From G965230615 sp965230615 (lineage in GTDB: Bacteria; Pseudomonadota; Gammaproteobacteria; HTCC5015): a DNA stretch of 64,000 nucleotides. Every line of letters starts with the position of its first letter. Within the stretch, counting starts at the first letter, position 1. The notes below the pieces were generated by a model. That model saw nothing but the letters and a program-made list of their open reading frames with translations. It ran no database searches and was not told the DNA's origin. The DNA lies in the NCBI GenBank assembly GCA_965230615.1, contig OZ246012.1:2356001-2420000 (forward strand). Reading direction: 5' to 3'. Below, piece by piece: positions 41,994-51,178 of this stretch. A program made the position numbers and the translations under genes.

Positions 41994-42992
41994 CTACACA
42001 ACTAATGGCGGCTCAGCTAATGCAGCAAACTGCTCCCGCAAATCTAGAATATGTTGCTCCCAATAACGCTGGCTGTTAAACCAAGGAAAGTTTAACGGGA
42101 AAGCCGGGTCTTGCCAGCGGGCTGCTAACCAAGCATTATAATTTAGAATTCGCAATGTTCTTAATACTTCAACCAACTGTAGCTCCTTAGTATTAAAATC
42201 ATAAAACTGCTCATAACCATCAATAACTTTGCCAAGTTGTTGGAGTTGCTGTGTGCGATCACCTGATAACAGCATCCAAATATCCTGCACAGCAGGTGCC
42301 ATACGCGCATCATCGAAGTCAACAAAATGAGGTGCGTCATCACGCCAAAGAATATTACCGATATGACAATCGCTATGCGTACGAATTAACTTCTGGGGAC
42401 CAGAAGTTTGTATAACTTCATCGAGCGCACTGAGTAAGTCTCGTGTTAGCGTCGCATAGGCTGTTGTCAATTCTGCCGGAATAAACTGCTCACGGATCAG
42501 TGCCACACTGGCATGGCCATAACTTTGACTATCGATTGTTGGTCTATGCTTAAATGCCGTTTTAGCGCCCAATAAATGCATACGCCCCAAAAAGCGGCCC
42601 ATAATTAACAGGTTATCAGCATAGTCGAGCTCGGGTGCATGACCACCACGGCGCGGAAAAATGGAAAAGCGAAATTTGTTGTAAAACAATAATGTACTTG
42701 CAGCACTTTCATCTTGCGTACAATACAAAGGCGCCACTATAGGCAGGTCTTGCTGCGCAAGCTCATGACAAAAAGCATGCTCTTCTAGAATCTGTTCATC
42801 ACTCCATCTGGCTGGACGATAGAATTTAACAATCAGTGGCTGTTTATCTGCAATACCAATCTGATAAACGCGGTTTTCATAGCTATTCAAAGGCAGAATA
42901 CAACCGTCACTGATAAAACCACAGGACTCAACCGCATCTAGAATCAAATCCGGCGTCAACAACTCGAAAGGGTGAGTATAGTTGCTAGTCAT
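41994..42992 (-). CDS. srkA: Stress response kinase A (RdoA/SrkA family)
   Basis: This is a 332-residue kinase-fold protein of the YihE/SrkA family, which protects cells from envelope stress and controls death pathways by phosphorylating unknown targets. The family start TPDLILDAVESCGFISDGCILPLNSYENRVYQIGI is followed by KPLIVKFYRPARWSDEQILEEHAFCHEL. The catalytic HSDCHIGNILW (with Asp) and VDFDDARMAPAVQDIWMLL (DFD in place of the DFG motif) come later. The start is ATG 42992, which lies one base after the stop of the PhzF-like gene and so is probably translated by coupling. The longer frame to 43046 lies inside that gene. Pairing with PhzF is unexplained. Confidence 0.88.
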   Translation of the reverse strand: MTSNYTHPFELLTPDLILDAVESCGFISDGCILPLNSYENRVYQIGIADKQPLIVKFYRPARWSDEQILEEHAFCHELAQQDLPIVAPLYCTQDESAASTLLFYNKFRFSIFPRRGGHAPELDYADNLLIMGRFLGRMHLLGAKTAFKHRPTIDSQSYGHASVALIREQFIPAELTTAYATLTRDLLSALDEVIQTSGPQKLIRTHSDCHIGNILWRDDAPHFVDFDDARMAPAVQDIWMLLSGDRTQQLQQLGKVIDGYEQFYDFNTKELQLVEVLRTLRILNYNAWLAARWQDPAFPLNFPWFNSQRYWEQHILDLREQFAALAEPPLVV

Positions 42993-42993
42993 C

Positions 42994-43911
42994 TTAAGGC
43001 AGCATAATCTTGCCTTCACACACCATTGTCGCTTCACCACCAACACGCAAATTCAAACGATCAGAGCGTTGGTTATCCATTTCAACATTCAATAAACTCT
43101 TGCGCGTAGCATCTAAGCCACGCTCCACAGTAAAACTATAAGTGCCTTTTTGGATATGCTCATGCGCACATAAATAGGCGGCATATGAGGGAATTGCCGA
43201 GCCGACTGGCGGATCTTCAGCAACCCCAATTTTAGGGCCAAGTAAGCGCAGATGAAAATCAGCCGAAGCACTTTCAGTTTGCTTGCAGAACAGCAAGATC
43301 TGCTGAGCCAAGGTACTTGGCGCATGCGATTCACTCCAAGCCTTTAAATTAAATGTCGCTGCGCGAGCAGCCTCAAAAGATTTGACTGGCACAATCAGAT
43401 ATAAGCCTTTACTGGACACCAGTAAAGAGCGGAAGCCTTTAATACCAATATCCTCTGGCTCAATAGACAATATCGCTGCAAGCTCCACATCACTTGGCAC
43501 ATAATTATCTACGACAGGTTCAGTAGACAAAGAAAATTGTACAAACGTTGGCTGGCCATTTTTCTGCGTAATATTCACATCATAATAGCCGCTAACATGC
43601 TCAAACAATGCTGGCGTATATTCTTTATCAAGAACTATCTTACCAATAGACGACAACACATGTGCTGCTGCAATCATCGTATGACTACCAAACTCAATTT
43701 CTTTCATCAGGGAAGAAAACAAACGCAAACGAAAGTGCCCATGCTTCTCATCAATATGACTCACAAAAACCGTTTCCGATAAATTAAACTCTCTGGCAAT
43801 CACTTGCATTTGCTCAGCGCTCAAGTCATTAGCTTCAGGTACAACAGCAATCTGTGCGCCGCTAAACTGTTTATTGGTAAATACGTCAGCGATGTAATAC
43901 GGGATTTGCAT
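42994..43911 (-). CDS. PhzF-family isomerase-like protein
   Basis: This 305-residue protein belongs to the PhzF family (diaminopimelate-epimerase-like fold). Some members isomerise trans-2,3-dihydro-3-hydroxyanthranilate in phenazine synthesis, but most have unknown substrates. The start YYIADVFTNKQFSGAQIAVVPEANDLSAEQMQ is typical, with NLSETVFV carrying the catalytic Glu. FGSHTMIAAAHVL and EDPPVGSAIPSYAAYL (both family glycine motifs) follow. GAGG upstream of ATG 43911 is a good ribosome binding site. No phenazine genes are nearby, so a metabolic role other than phenazine is likely. It is coupled to srkA. Confidence 0.9.
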   Translation of the reverse strand: MQIPYYIADVFTNKQFSGAQIAVVPEANDLSAEQMQVIAREFNLSETVFVSHIDEKHGHFRLRLFSSLMKEIEFGSHTMIAAAHVLSSIGKIVLDKEYTPALFEHVSGYYDVNITQKNGQPTFVQFSLSTEPVVDNYVPSDVELAAILSIEPEDIGIKGFRSLLVSSKGLYLIVPVKSFEAARAATFNLKAWSESHAPSTLAQQILLFCKQTESASADFHLRLLGPKIGVAEDPPVGSAIPSYAAYLCAHEHIQKGTYSFTVERGLDATRKSLLNVEMDNQRSDRLNLRVGGEATMVCEGKIMLP

Positions 43912-44073
43912 TATTCAATTCCTCAGTCATACTGAATCTAGGTAGAGCACCAGTTTCAGTAAACCATACCGTTTTTTATCGCATTCGTAAATGCTATTTA
44001 TTGTTTAATGATTTCCTGACTGCACCATTAAGAAGCATTTTACAGAATTTTTATATGTTACCTTAAGCTTCCA

Positions 44074-44739
44074 TTATTTCTTGATGATCCCCCCCCAGGC
44101 CAATTGAGCATCGACCTCTAAATTACGTAACACCTTAAACTCGGCATAACGCCAAACCAATATATTTATTACAAGAGCCGCCAACAAAACAGCGACAAAT
44201 GTTTGCTGCAAATATGCTTGAGACATTATGTAATAAGACAAATCCCAGGAAGAACTCTGCCAAAAATGCTCTACTGCAAAAAAGTATTGCAGACAAAAAT
44301 TTAAAATGTCCGCCAGGAATGGCGTTAACAAGATAAAAAAAGGCAGTATTAATAAATTATTTTTCGATATTTTTTTTAATGATTGCCAGTTAAAACTACT
44401 AAGTAATAAAGCCAGCATTAACAAAGCAATAACACTCAAGGCATCAAAGGCTTTTCGGACTATTTGAAAATAGCTTTTTTCACGTTCTGACCAACCTGTT
44501 TGCAGCTCACCCTGGTGCCGATAAAACGCCGCAAGCTCATGAATACCTTCAAGATGAAGCGTATAGTGACTGGTATAACACTGCTTATTCAAATCACAAT
44601 GCAAAACACCCCAATAAGGCATATATGCTATCGCTACCAACGGCAAATAAATACTAAAAAAAACTAACGCCACCTTTAAAAGCAAATAACGAATAAGCGC
44701 TTTAACACCACCATTATGTAATTGTATTTTGCCTCGCAT
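44074..44739 (-). CDS. DUF1461-like integral membrane protein
   Basis: This is a membrane protein of about 221 residues with about four hydrophobic segments. After the first there is a periplasmic loop with a pair of cysteines (CDLNKQC). The helices LLILPFFILLTPFLADILNFCLQYFF and the later TFVAVLLAALVINILVWRY resemble DUF1461-type (TIGR01906-type) proteins, whose enterococcal relative Lit moves an acyl chain within lipoproteins. The conserved histidine pattern of Lit is only partly visible, so this is a suggestion. The start is ATG 44739 (GGGGGGAGG just before it); a TTG at 44769 is possible. It is a single gene with no cotranscribed neighbours. Confidence 0.45.
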   Translation of the reverse strand: MRGKIQLHNGGVKALIRYLLLKVALVFFSIYLPLVAIAYMPYWGVLHCDLNKQCYTSHYTLHLEGIHELAAFYRHQGELQTGWSEREKSYFQIVRKAFDALSVIALLMLALLLSSFNWQSLKKISKNNLLILPFFILLTPFLADILNFCLQYFFAVEHFWQSSSWDLSYYIMSQAYLQQTFVAVLLAALVINILVWRYAEFKVLRNLEVDAQLAWGGIIKK

Positions 44740-44769
44740 CCTCCCCCCACAAAAATTGTATTTACCCAA

Positions 44770-45146
44770 CTCTTTTAGCGTTCCAAACCTGACTCAATAC
44801 TAAATCAACATATATTGGATATACTTTTTCTTATTGTTATTACATTTTTTGACATGTTTTAAATATGCCAGTAAATATATGTTAAGCAACTTCCCTAGCT
44901 AGTGTCCAGCAAGGTGTCAAAAGCAGCTCAAAACAATCATAACGCACGACGAGCAAATTGGTAAGTATTGGCTAACGCACAAAAGCAGTCTGTATTTATG
45001 ACAAGTTGCACAAAAAAGCTGTCAAAAACAGTGACTCTTCTATGCTAATATCCTGCATATTCAATGAATTACCATGCTTAACAAACATGACACTTAGCGT
45101 ATTATATTAACCAGCTCTTTTTTAACACTGCGTCAAAAGCCTTATT
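44770..45146. other. Divergent intergenic region, about 380 bases
   Basis: This gap is AT-rich and should hold the promoters of the DUF1461-like gene and the retropepsin-TPR gene. I see no strong consensus promoter or repeat. Confidence 0.4.
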
Positions 45147-46871
45147 ATGCGAAAGACTCGTCGTACCACAGTCGGCAAAGCCACACTGGCCACTATTTTT
45201 TTTGCGCTAGGCATTATGCTTGGTTATGTTATAGCCTATTGGCAGCATACTAACCCTCCCCTTGCCGGCCCTACTTCAACTTCAAGCACACAAAAAAACA
45301 AGAGCACAGCAACACAGCTGGCGCAATATGCTGTTACCGTTAAGTTGTTTGACAATAACAACAATGCACTTCGCACAACAACGGGCGCATTACTCGATAA
45401 TGGCCTTATTGTATTAGCACTCACTGATTTGTTTAATGCATACCATGCCACGGTTGACATTAACAATATTACCATTGACATTGATAGCATTAAGGCAATC
45501 AACAAAGAGGCCTTACTTGTTATGGTTAATCCAGTCAGCCCAGTTGAGTCATCGCTTATTGTTGCCGAGGATGGCGCTCTATTTTTAGGCAGAGAGATCT
45601 ATGCCGTTAGCAAACAGCAAAAAATTTCTGGCCAAGTTGCAACTGCCGCACAGCAAACTACCAATGGACACGCTTACGGCATTGAACTTAGCAAACCACT
45701 AACAAATGAAATCGCCGCAGTTGTTTCACAAGAACAAACAGAGCTAGCCGGTTTTATTTTGCAACGCACAATGCATAATACCAGGTCTTATTATGCCGTT
45801 GATGCACAAGCCATTAATAGCATGCTCAACACACCACTAGCGACACCACTCGACTTAGCTACACTCAATCAAGGCTTTTTTAACCAGGACTCTGCCGGTT
45901 TAACTATTGCCTTAAAATATGCTCAACAAAACAAAGCGTGGCAACAAGTTATTAACATCAGCAAACAGCTACTACAACAAGGCAGTTATCCTGCTGAGTT
46001 ATTGAGCAATATTGCCAACGAAGCTTTTAATCGCCAGATACAAAACTTTATACAAGATCAACGATTTGAATCAGCGCTAGATTATATTGAGGATGCCAAC
46101 AGCTTGTTGAACCTCAATGCAAGCCGTGCACAGTTGCATGCTGAAGCACTCTATCAACAAGGCAGTATTCAACAGGCAATTACAACGCTGTTTGCAGCAA
46201 TTGATTATGGTTTAGGTAATACTGCTATCACAGAACAACTGCGCGCCTATATATTAAATGCTGGTCGCAATAATCAAGCTTCTCCTGAACTGCTTATCAC
46301 GCTACTCGAACAAGCCATTAGCCGCGAACCTAGTTTTGCACTGTATCACGCTGAACAGGGCCGCTTATTATTCAAACAAAGCCGCTATGGTGAAGCTTTA
46401 AGCAGCTTCAACTATGCAACGCAACTAGACCCTAATCTCACAGCTGATTTGCAAGGTATTATGAATGCCGCCAGACAACGCCTCAGCACACCGGATAGAA
46501 CCGTCGTACCCATCACACCTCAAGGCAATGCCTTATATGTTGATGTATTAATCAACAACCAAGCGAAGCGCTTTATCCTGGACACGGGTGCCAGCTATAC
46601 TGCAATTTCAGCAAGCACGGCCAACAGTCTGGGCCTGACTGACTTAGATCTCGCGCCTCAAATCAGCCTATCGACTGGCAATGGTAAAATTACTGCGCCT
46701 GTTATCCAAGTTGACTCGATTAATTTAAATGGCGCTGAGGTAAGAAACCTACGTGTTGTCGTATTACAAGCCGTGGGTAATATTGATGGACTTTTGGGAC
46801 TAAACTTCCTCAATCACTTTAATATGGATATTAATCAGGCGGCTGGCCAAATTATCCTAAGTCGCCGCTAG
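45147..46871 (+). CDS. Membrane-anchored retropepsin-like aspartic protease with TPR
   Basis: This is a 574-residue protein. A membrane anchor (about 15-32, LATIFFALGIMLGYVIAYW) is followed by about 170 residues that look like a degenerate trypsin-like beta fold with no catalytic triad. Then come TPR-like helical repeats (YAQQNKAWQQVINISKQLLQQGSY, ALYHAEQGRLLFKQSRYGEALSSFNYATQLDP) and a C-terminal retropepsin domain with the active-site DTGAS at 479-483 and the hydrophobic GLLGLNFLNHF ending. Related single-domain proteins are proteobacterial clan AA proteases. It probably faces the periplasm and cleaves an unknown protein. It is a stand-alone gene with a weak ribosome binding site. Confidence 0.78.
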   Translation: MRKTRRTTVGKATLATIFFALGIMLGYVIAYWQHTNPPLAGPTSTSSTQKNKSTATQLAQYAVTVKLFDNNNNALRTTTGALLDNGLIVLALTDLFNAYHATVDINNITIDIDSIKAINKEALLVMVNPVSPVESSLIVAEDGALFLGREIYAVSKQQKISGQVATAAQQTTNGHAYGIELSKPLTNEIAAVVSQEQTELAGFILQRTMHNTRSYYAVDAQAINSMLNTPLATPLDLATLNQGFFNQDSAGLTIALKYAQQNKAWQQVINISKQLLQQGSYPAELLSNIANEAFNRQIQNFIQDQRFESALDYIEDANSLLNLNASRAQLHAEALYQQGSIQQAITTLFAAIDYGLGNTAITEQLRAYILNAGRNNQASPELLITLLEQAISREPSFALYHAEQGRLLFKQSRYGEALSSFNYATQLDPNLTADLQGIMNAARQRLSTPDRTVVPITPQGNALYVDVLINNQAKRFILDTGASYTAISASTANSLGLTDLDLAPQISLSTGNGKITAPVIQVDSINLNGAEVRNLRVVVLQAVGNIDGLLGLNFLNHFNMDINQAAGQIILSRR

Positions 46872-47452
46872 ATCTATTTAGACTCACTCGAACAACAGTC
46901 GCAAGGTAGTAACTTCAAAATCGCTTTGTATACGACTAACCCGGTCTCTCAGACAGTTATCGCCCCCTAGGCTAAATAGAACGCTGCACAAAACACTTTA
47001 TAGTAGAGTCCGCCCAGCTCACGACAAAGCGCCATGACTAAAACATTTCTCAAAAAATCGGACGTCCGAACACGCTACACACCCACAACACATACCTTAC
47101 CCCAAACATTCCCCTTTATATTTCAACAACTTACAAATTTATCGTGCAGGCTTATTGAAAATATCCCGCAACAATATCGAATAGCCTATTCTGCCCCTAA
47201 TTAGTGTAGAATGCGTTTTCCCGTGCTGGTCCTGCCTGAGGTATGCCAAGCACACCCAGGTGCTCAGTCAGTGCCGACTGACTTTGCGCTCACAATAACG
47301 CAACAAGAAATAAACATGAATACACTCCAATGTTGGAAGTGATATGGGGGGAAACAAATAGTGATTCCTAAAATACCAGAGCAGCTATCTTTGTATAGCA
47401 GACTTCAACAGACTGCACCTGTCACATCAATGAGTGCTCAGGAGCAACAGGC
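46872..47452. other. Non-coding region upstream of the sugar symporter
   Basis: About 580 bases without a credible gene. It contains the second TCGGACGTCCGA palindrome (47058-47069) and a small stem (AGTCAG at 47266-47271 with CTGACT at 47278-47283), so it is probably the control region of the symporter-glucosidase operon. Confidence 0.5.
47058..47069. promoter_or_regulatory. TCGGACGTCCGA palindrome (copy 2)
   Basis: This exact 12-bp palindrome is the same as at 38609-38620. It is 384 bases before the symporter start and could be the operator of a regulator encoded elsewhere. Confidence 0.45.
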
Positions 47453-48811
47453 ATGACAACCAACACACATAAGCTGTCATTTAAGGAAAAGTTGGGCTAT
47501 GGAATGGGCGATGGCGCCTCAAATCTGTTTTGGCAAAATTTTGTTTTCTTCTTAGCGATTTTTTATACCGATGTTTTTGGCCTGGCGCCCGCTGCCGTCG
47601 GTACCATGTTATTTGTCACACGAATATTTGATATGTTTAGCGATCCGATTATGGGGGCAATCGCTGACAGAACACGTTCACGTTGGGGCCGTTTTAGACC
47701 TTATATTCTTTTTGGTGCGATACCTTTTGGCATCATGGGTGTACTCACATTCACCACACCAGACCTAAGCCCCAATGGCAAATTAATCTATGCTTATGTG
47801 ACTTACACCCTGGTAGTATTAATGTATACCGTGGTGAATATTCCTTACTCCGCCCTAATGGGTGTTATTTCGCCTAGCACAGAGGAAAGAACCAAAGCAG
47901 CATCATTCAAATTTGTTTTAGCATTTGGTGCTGGCTTACTCATTCAAGTCATGACAGCACCAATGGTTGCCTTTTTTGGCCAAGGTGATGATGCTCGTGG
48001 CTACCAAATGACAATGGTGGTTTACGCCATACTCGCTGTTATTTTACTTTACTTCACATTTAGTACGACGCGTGAAAGAGTGACGACACCACAAGCCTCA
48101 TCCAGCCGATTAGGTGATGACTTCACAGACTTACTTAAGAATAAGCCATGGGTCATTCTATTCTTTATGAGCTTGTTTGTGATGACATTTACTGCCATTC
48201 GCAATGGCACAACAGCTTATTACTTTAATTATGTCGTAGAAGATGCATCACTGATGCCGTGGTTCTTTGCTTTAGGCTCCATAGCAATGATTATTGGTGT
48301 AATGGCTACCAAAAAGATGATCGAAGTATTTGGCAGCAAAAAAAGATTGTATATGTTCACCATGGGATTAAATGGCATCTTAATGCTATTATTTTTCTTC
48401 ATCCCGCCTGAGAACATTGTCCTAATGTTCACCGTAAATACCATTATTGGCTTAGCATCTGGCCCAGGTGCACCTTTATTGTGGGCTATGTTTGCCGATA
48501 CCGCTGACTACTCAGAATATAAAACAGGTCGCAGAGCAACTGCCCTGGTATTTTCAGCAGCGCTATTCGCCATCAAAATGGGTTTCGCCATTGGTGGTGG
48601 CCTGATTGGCTGGTTGCTGGCATTCTATGGCTACCAGGCAAATGTTACACAAACCGCCGAAGCGGTCACTGGCATTATGATCTTGATGGCGATTATCCCG
48701 GGTATTTGCGGCATTTTGGCTGCAGTACTGGTTAAGTTCTATGAACTCGATGACAAACGTGTCGCCGAGATCGAAGCTGAGCTGGCTGAACGCAAAGCCG
48801 CTACTGCTTAA
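47453..48811 (+). CDS. GPH-family sugar:cation symporter
   Basis: This is a 452-residue inner-membrane transporter of the glycoside-pentoside-hexuronide family (MelB-like). The start KEKLGYGMGDGASNLFWQNFVFFLAIFYTDVFGL and the conserved MSDPIMGAIADRTRSRWGRFRPYILFGAIPFG-like region (FDMFSDPIMGAIADRTRSRWGRFRPYI) are typical. The later LLWAMFADTADYSEYKTGRRATALVFSA is the second family signature. The substrate cannot be told from the sequence, but the GH3 gene 20 to 90 bases downstream points to a beta-linked glucoside. AGGAG precedes the ATG by 9 bases. Confidence 0.9.
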   Translation: MTTNTHKLSFKEKLGYGMGDGASNLFWQNFVFFLAIFYTDVFGLAPAAVGTMLFVTRIFDMFSDPIMGAIADRTRSRWGRFRPYILFGAIPFGIMGVLTFTTPDLSPNGKLIYAYVTYTLVVLMYTVVNIPYSALMGVISPSTEERTKAASFKFVLAFGAGLLIQVMTAPMVAFFGQGDDARGYQMTMVVYAILAVILLYFTFSTTRERVTTPQASSSRLGDDFTDLLKNKPWVILFFMSLFVMTFTAIRNGTTAYYFNYVVEDASLMPWFFALGSIAMIIGVMATKKMIEVFGSKKRLYMFTMGLNGILMLLFFFIPPENIVLMFTVNTIIGLASGPGAPLLWAMFADTADYSEYKTGRRATALVFSAALFAIKMGFAIGGGLIGWLLAFYGYQANVTQTAEAVTGIMILMAIIPGICGILAAVLVKFYELDDKRVAEIEAELAERKAATA

Positions 48812-48904
48812 TAAATCACCAGTGGTAGCAGCATGCAAGATGCTGCTACCACTATCTGTTTGCTATACTGGCTGTATGCCTTTACCAACCCATATCATTC
48901 GCCT

Positions 48905-51100
48905 ATGTCATTTGAATCACGCATTGATGCTCTTTTGAAGAGCATGACACTTGCCGAAAAAATCGGCCAAACCTCACAACGCAATCTCATTGCAGACACC
49001 GCCACAGAGCTCAAGGATGAAACCTTAGAAGCTATCCGAGCAGGCCATATCGGCTCTGTGCTCAATGTTAGTGACCCAGATACACTTCGCACATTGCAAA
49101 ACACCGCGACTCAGGAAAGCCGTCTGGGCATACCATTGATTTTTGGCCGCGATGTTATTCACGGTTTTAAAACCATGTTCCCAATCCCGTTGGCACAAGC
49201 AGCCAGCTGGAACGAAGATATTATAGAACAAAGTGCACGCATCGCCGCTGAAGAGGCAAGCAGCCAAGGTCTACATTGGACATTTGCGCCAATGGTTGAT
49301 ATCTCGCGTGATGCACGCTGGGGACGCATTGCCGAATCTTTTGGCGAAGACCCTTATTTATGCAGCGTTTGCGCACACGCCTCCATCAAAGGCTATCAAA
49401 CTGACGATCTTACCCAGGCGACAAGCATTGCTGCCTGCGCCAAACACTTTGTCGGTTATGGCGCTGCCGAAGGTGGACGAGATTACAACACTGTCACGAT
49501 TGATGAGCACCAGTTACGCGATATCTACCTCAAACCTTTCAAGGCCGCCGCTGACGCTAATGTAGCGACAATGATGAGCAGCTTCAGTGATTTAAATGGC
49601 ATTCCGCCGACGGGCAATAAATTTTTATTGACACAAATACTGCGCAAAGAGTGGAATTATCAAGGCTTTGTTGTCAGTGACTGGGACTCCGTTGCCGAAA
49701 TGATACAACATGGCTTTGCCGCTGACAGGAAGCACGCAGCGCAACTTGCTGCTAATGCTGGCTTGGATATGGAAATGTATAGCAGTACGTTTGAGGATTA
49801 TCTAGGCACGCTCATTGAAGAAGGTATTTGCGATGAAACACAGTTAGATAATGCAGTACGCAATATTCTGAGAATCAAATTTCAGCTAGGCTTATTTGAT
49901 ACACCTAACAAGCAACATAATGCTCCCCTGCTTAGCCCAGCAGCTCTAGCAACTGCCAAACAAGCGGCAATTGAATCATGTGTATTGCTAAAAAACAATA
50001 ACAAATTACTACCGTTATCGAATAACAAGGCTTTGCATATTGCAGTGACAGGCCCTATGGCTGATGCGCCTCATGAACAACTCGGCACCTGGACCTTTGA
50101 TGGTAACAAACAAGATTCGCAAACACCGTTAAATGCATTAACAACGATGCTAGGACAAGAGCAGGTACATTATGCTGCCGGTCTAGACTATAGCCGCAGC
50201 CATGCAACAGACGGTTTTCAAGCAGCCATCGATGCCGCTGCTCAATCCGATGTCATACTGTGTTTTGTTGGCGAGGAAGCTATTTTAAGTGGTGAAGCAC
50301 ATTCACGCACTGATATTGCATTACCTGGCGCACAAAACAAACTCATCAAAGCACTACACCAAACGGGCAAACCCTTGGTTTTAATTCTTATGACGGGTCG
50401 ACCTGTTATTTTGAAAAATATTATAGATTTGCCTGAAGCCATCCTCTGCGCCTGGCACCCTGGCACCATGGCTGGCCCTGCGCTCGCCGACTTACTCTTC
50501 GGCTTAGCTTCCCCCAGTGGCCGCTTGCCGATCAGTTGGCCACAAACAACAGGACAAGTCCCCCTTTATTACAATCACAAAAATACCGGCCGCCCACCTA
50601 ACCCGGAAGAGTATGTACTCATCGATGATATCCCGCTAGAAGCCTCTCAAATATCGGTAGGCGGCTGCAGCTTTTATCAAGATATCGGCACAGCCCCGCT
50701 CTTCCCATTTGGTTTCGGGTTAAGCTACACAGACTTTTCTTATGACCTACCGACACTTCAGCAAGCAACAATATCATTACAAGAATTGGACGCAGGCAAA
50801 TCAATAACAGTCTCGGTAAATATTAAAAACACAGGCGAGCGAAGCGGCATTGAAACGGCCCAATGTTACATAAGAGATGTTGTTGCTGACATCATACGGC
50901 CTATTAGAGAGCTAAAGCATTTTGCGCGCATCAGCTTAGCACCTGGTGAGCAACAGCAGCTTAGTTTTAACATCAGCAAAGAAGACTTAGCTTTTCATAA
51001 TCAACTGATGCAGTATATTGTAGAACCTGGCGAATTTAATATTTGGTTAAGCCCGGATGCTGAAAGTGGCCAAGCCGTCACTTTCCATGTCACGCCATAA
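48905..51100 (+). CDS. GH3 beta-glucosidase-like enzyme, probably cytoplasmic
   Basis: This is a glycoside hydrolase family 3 enzyme: a TIM-like domain, a second alpha/beta-sandwich domain and a C-terminal fibronectin-like domain. The nucleophile is Asp259 in GFVVSDWDSV (numbered from 48905). KHFVGYGAAEGGRDYNT is the family K-H motif. The start MSFESRIDALLKSMTLAEKIGQ is like family members. The frame also opens at 48833, but the added residues are not a signal peptide. Neither start has a strong ribosome binding site. No signal peptide means it acts inside the cell on glucosides brought in by the symporter just upstream. The exact linkage is unknown. Confidence 0.88.
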   Translation: MSFESRIDALLKSMTLAEKIGQTSQRNLIADTATELKDETLEAIRAGHIGSVLNVSDPDTLRTLQNTATQESRLGIPLIFGRDVIHGFKTMFPIPLAQAASWNEDIIEQSARIAAEEASSQGLHWTFAPMVDISRDARWGRIAESFGEDPYLCSVCAHASIKGYQTDDLTQATSIAACAKHFVGYGAAEGGRDYNTVTIDEHQLRDIYLKPFKAAADANVATMMSSFSDLNGIPPTGNKFLLTQILRKEWNYQGFVVSDWDSVAEMIQHGFAADRKHAAQLAANAGLDMEMYSSTFEDYLGTLIEEGICDETQLDNAVRNILRIKFQLGLFDTPNKQHNAPLLSPAALATAKQAAIESCVLLKNNNKLLPLSNNKALHIAVTGPMADAPHEQLGTWTFDGNKQDSQTPLNALTTMLGQEQVHYAAGLDYSRSHATDGFQAAIDAAAQSDVILCFVGEEAILSGEAHSRTDIALPGAQNKLIKALHQTGKPLVLILMTGRPVILKNIIDLPEAILCAWHPGTMAGPALADLLFGLASPSGRLPISWPQTTGQVPLYYNHKNTGRPPNPEEYVLIDDIPLEASQISVGGCSFYQDIGTAPLFPFGFGLSYTDFSYDLPTLQQATISLQELDAGKSITVSVNIKNTGERSGIETAQCYIRDVVADIIRPIRELKHFARISLAPGEQQQLSFNISKEDLAFHNQLMQYIVEPGEFNIWLSPDAESGQAVTFHVTP

Positions 51101-51178
51101 AACGGCCTTAACGGCATAAAAAGCATACACAGCAAAGCGCAGCAACTTTTCAATCAGCCACCTTAACACAACCAGTGT

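Noticed and set aside
42994..43911. Phenazine biosynthesis locus suggested by the PhzF-like gene
   Set aside because: No phzA, B, C, D, E or G partner is in the window, and PhzF-like proteins are common outside phenazine pathways.
46878..46894. Shared 14-base string agactcactcgaac with the end of the AlgP-like gene (23119-23132)
   Set aside because: One copy is coding for the C-terminal Ser/Glu residues of the AlgP-like protein. The match has no symmetry and may be chance.
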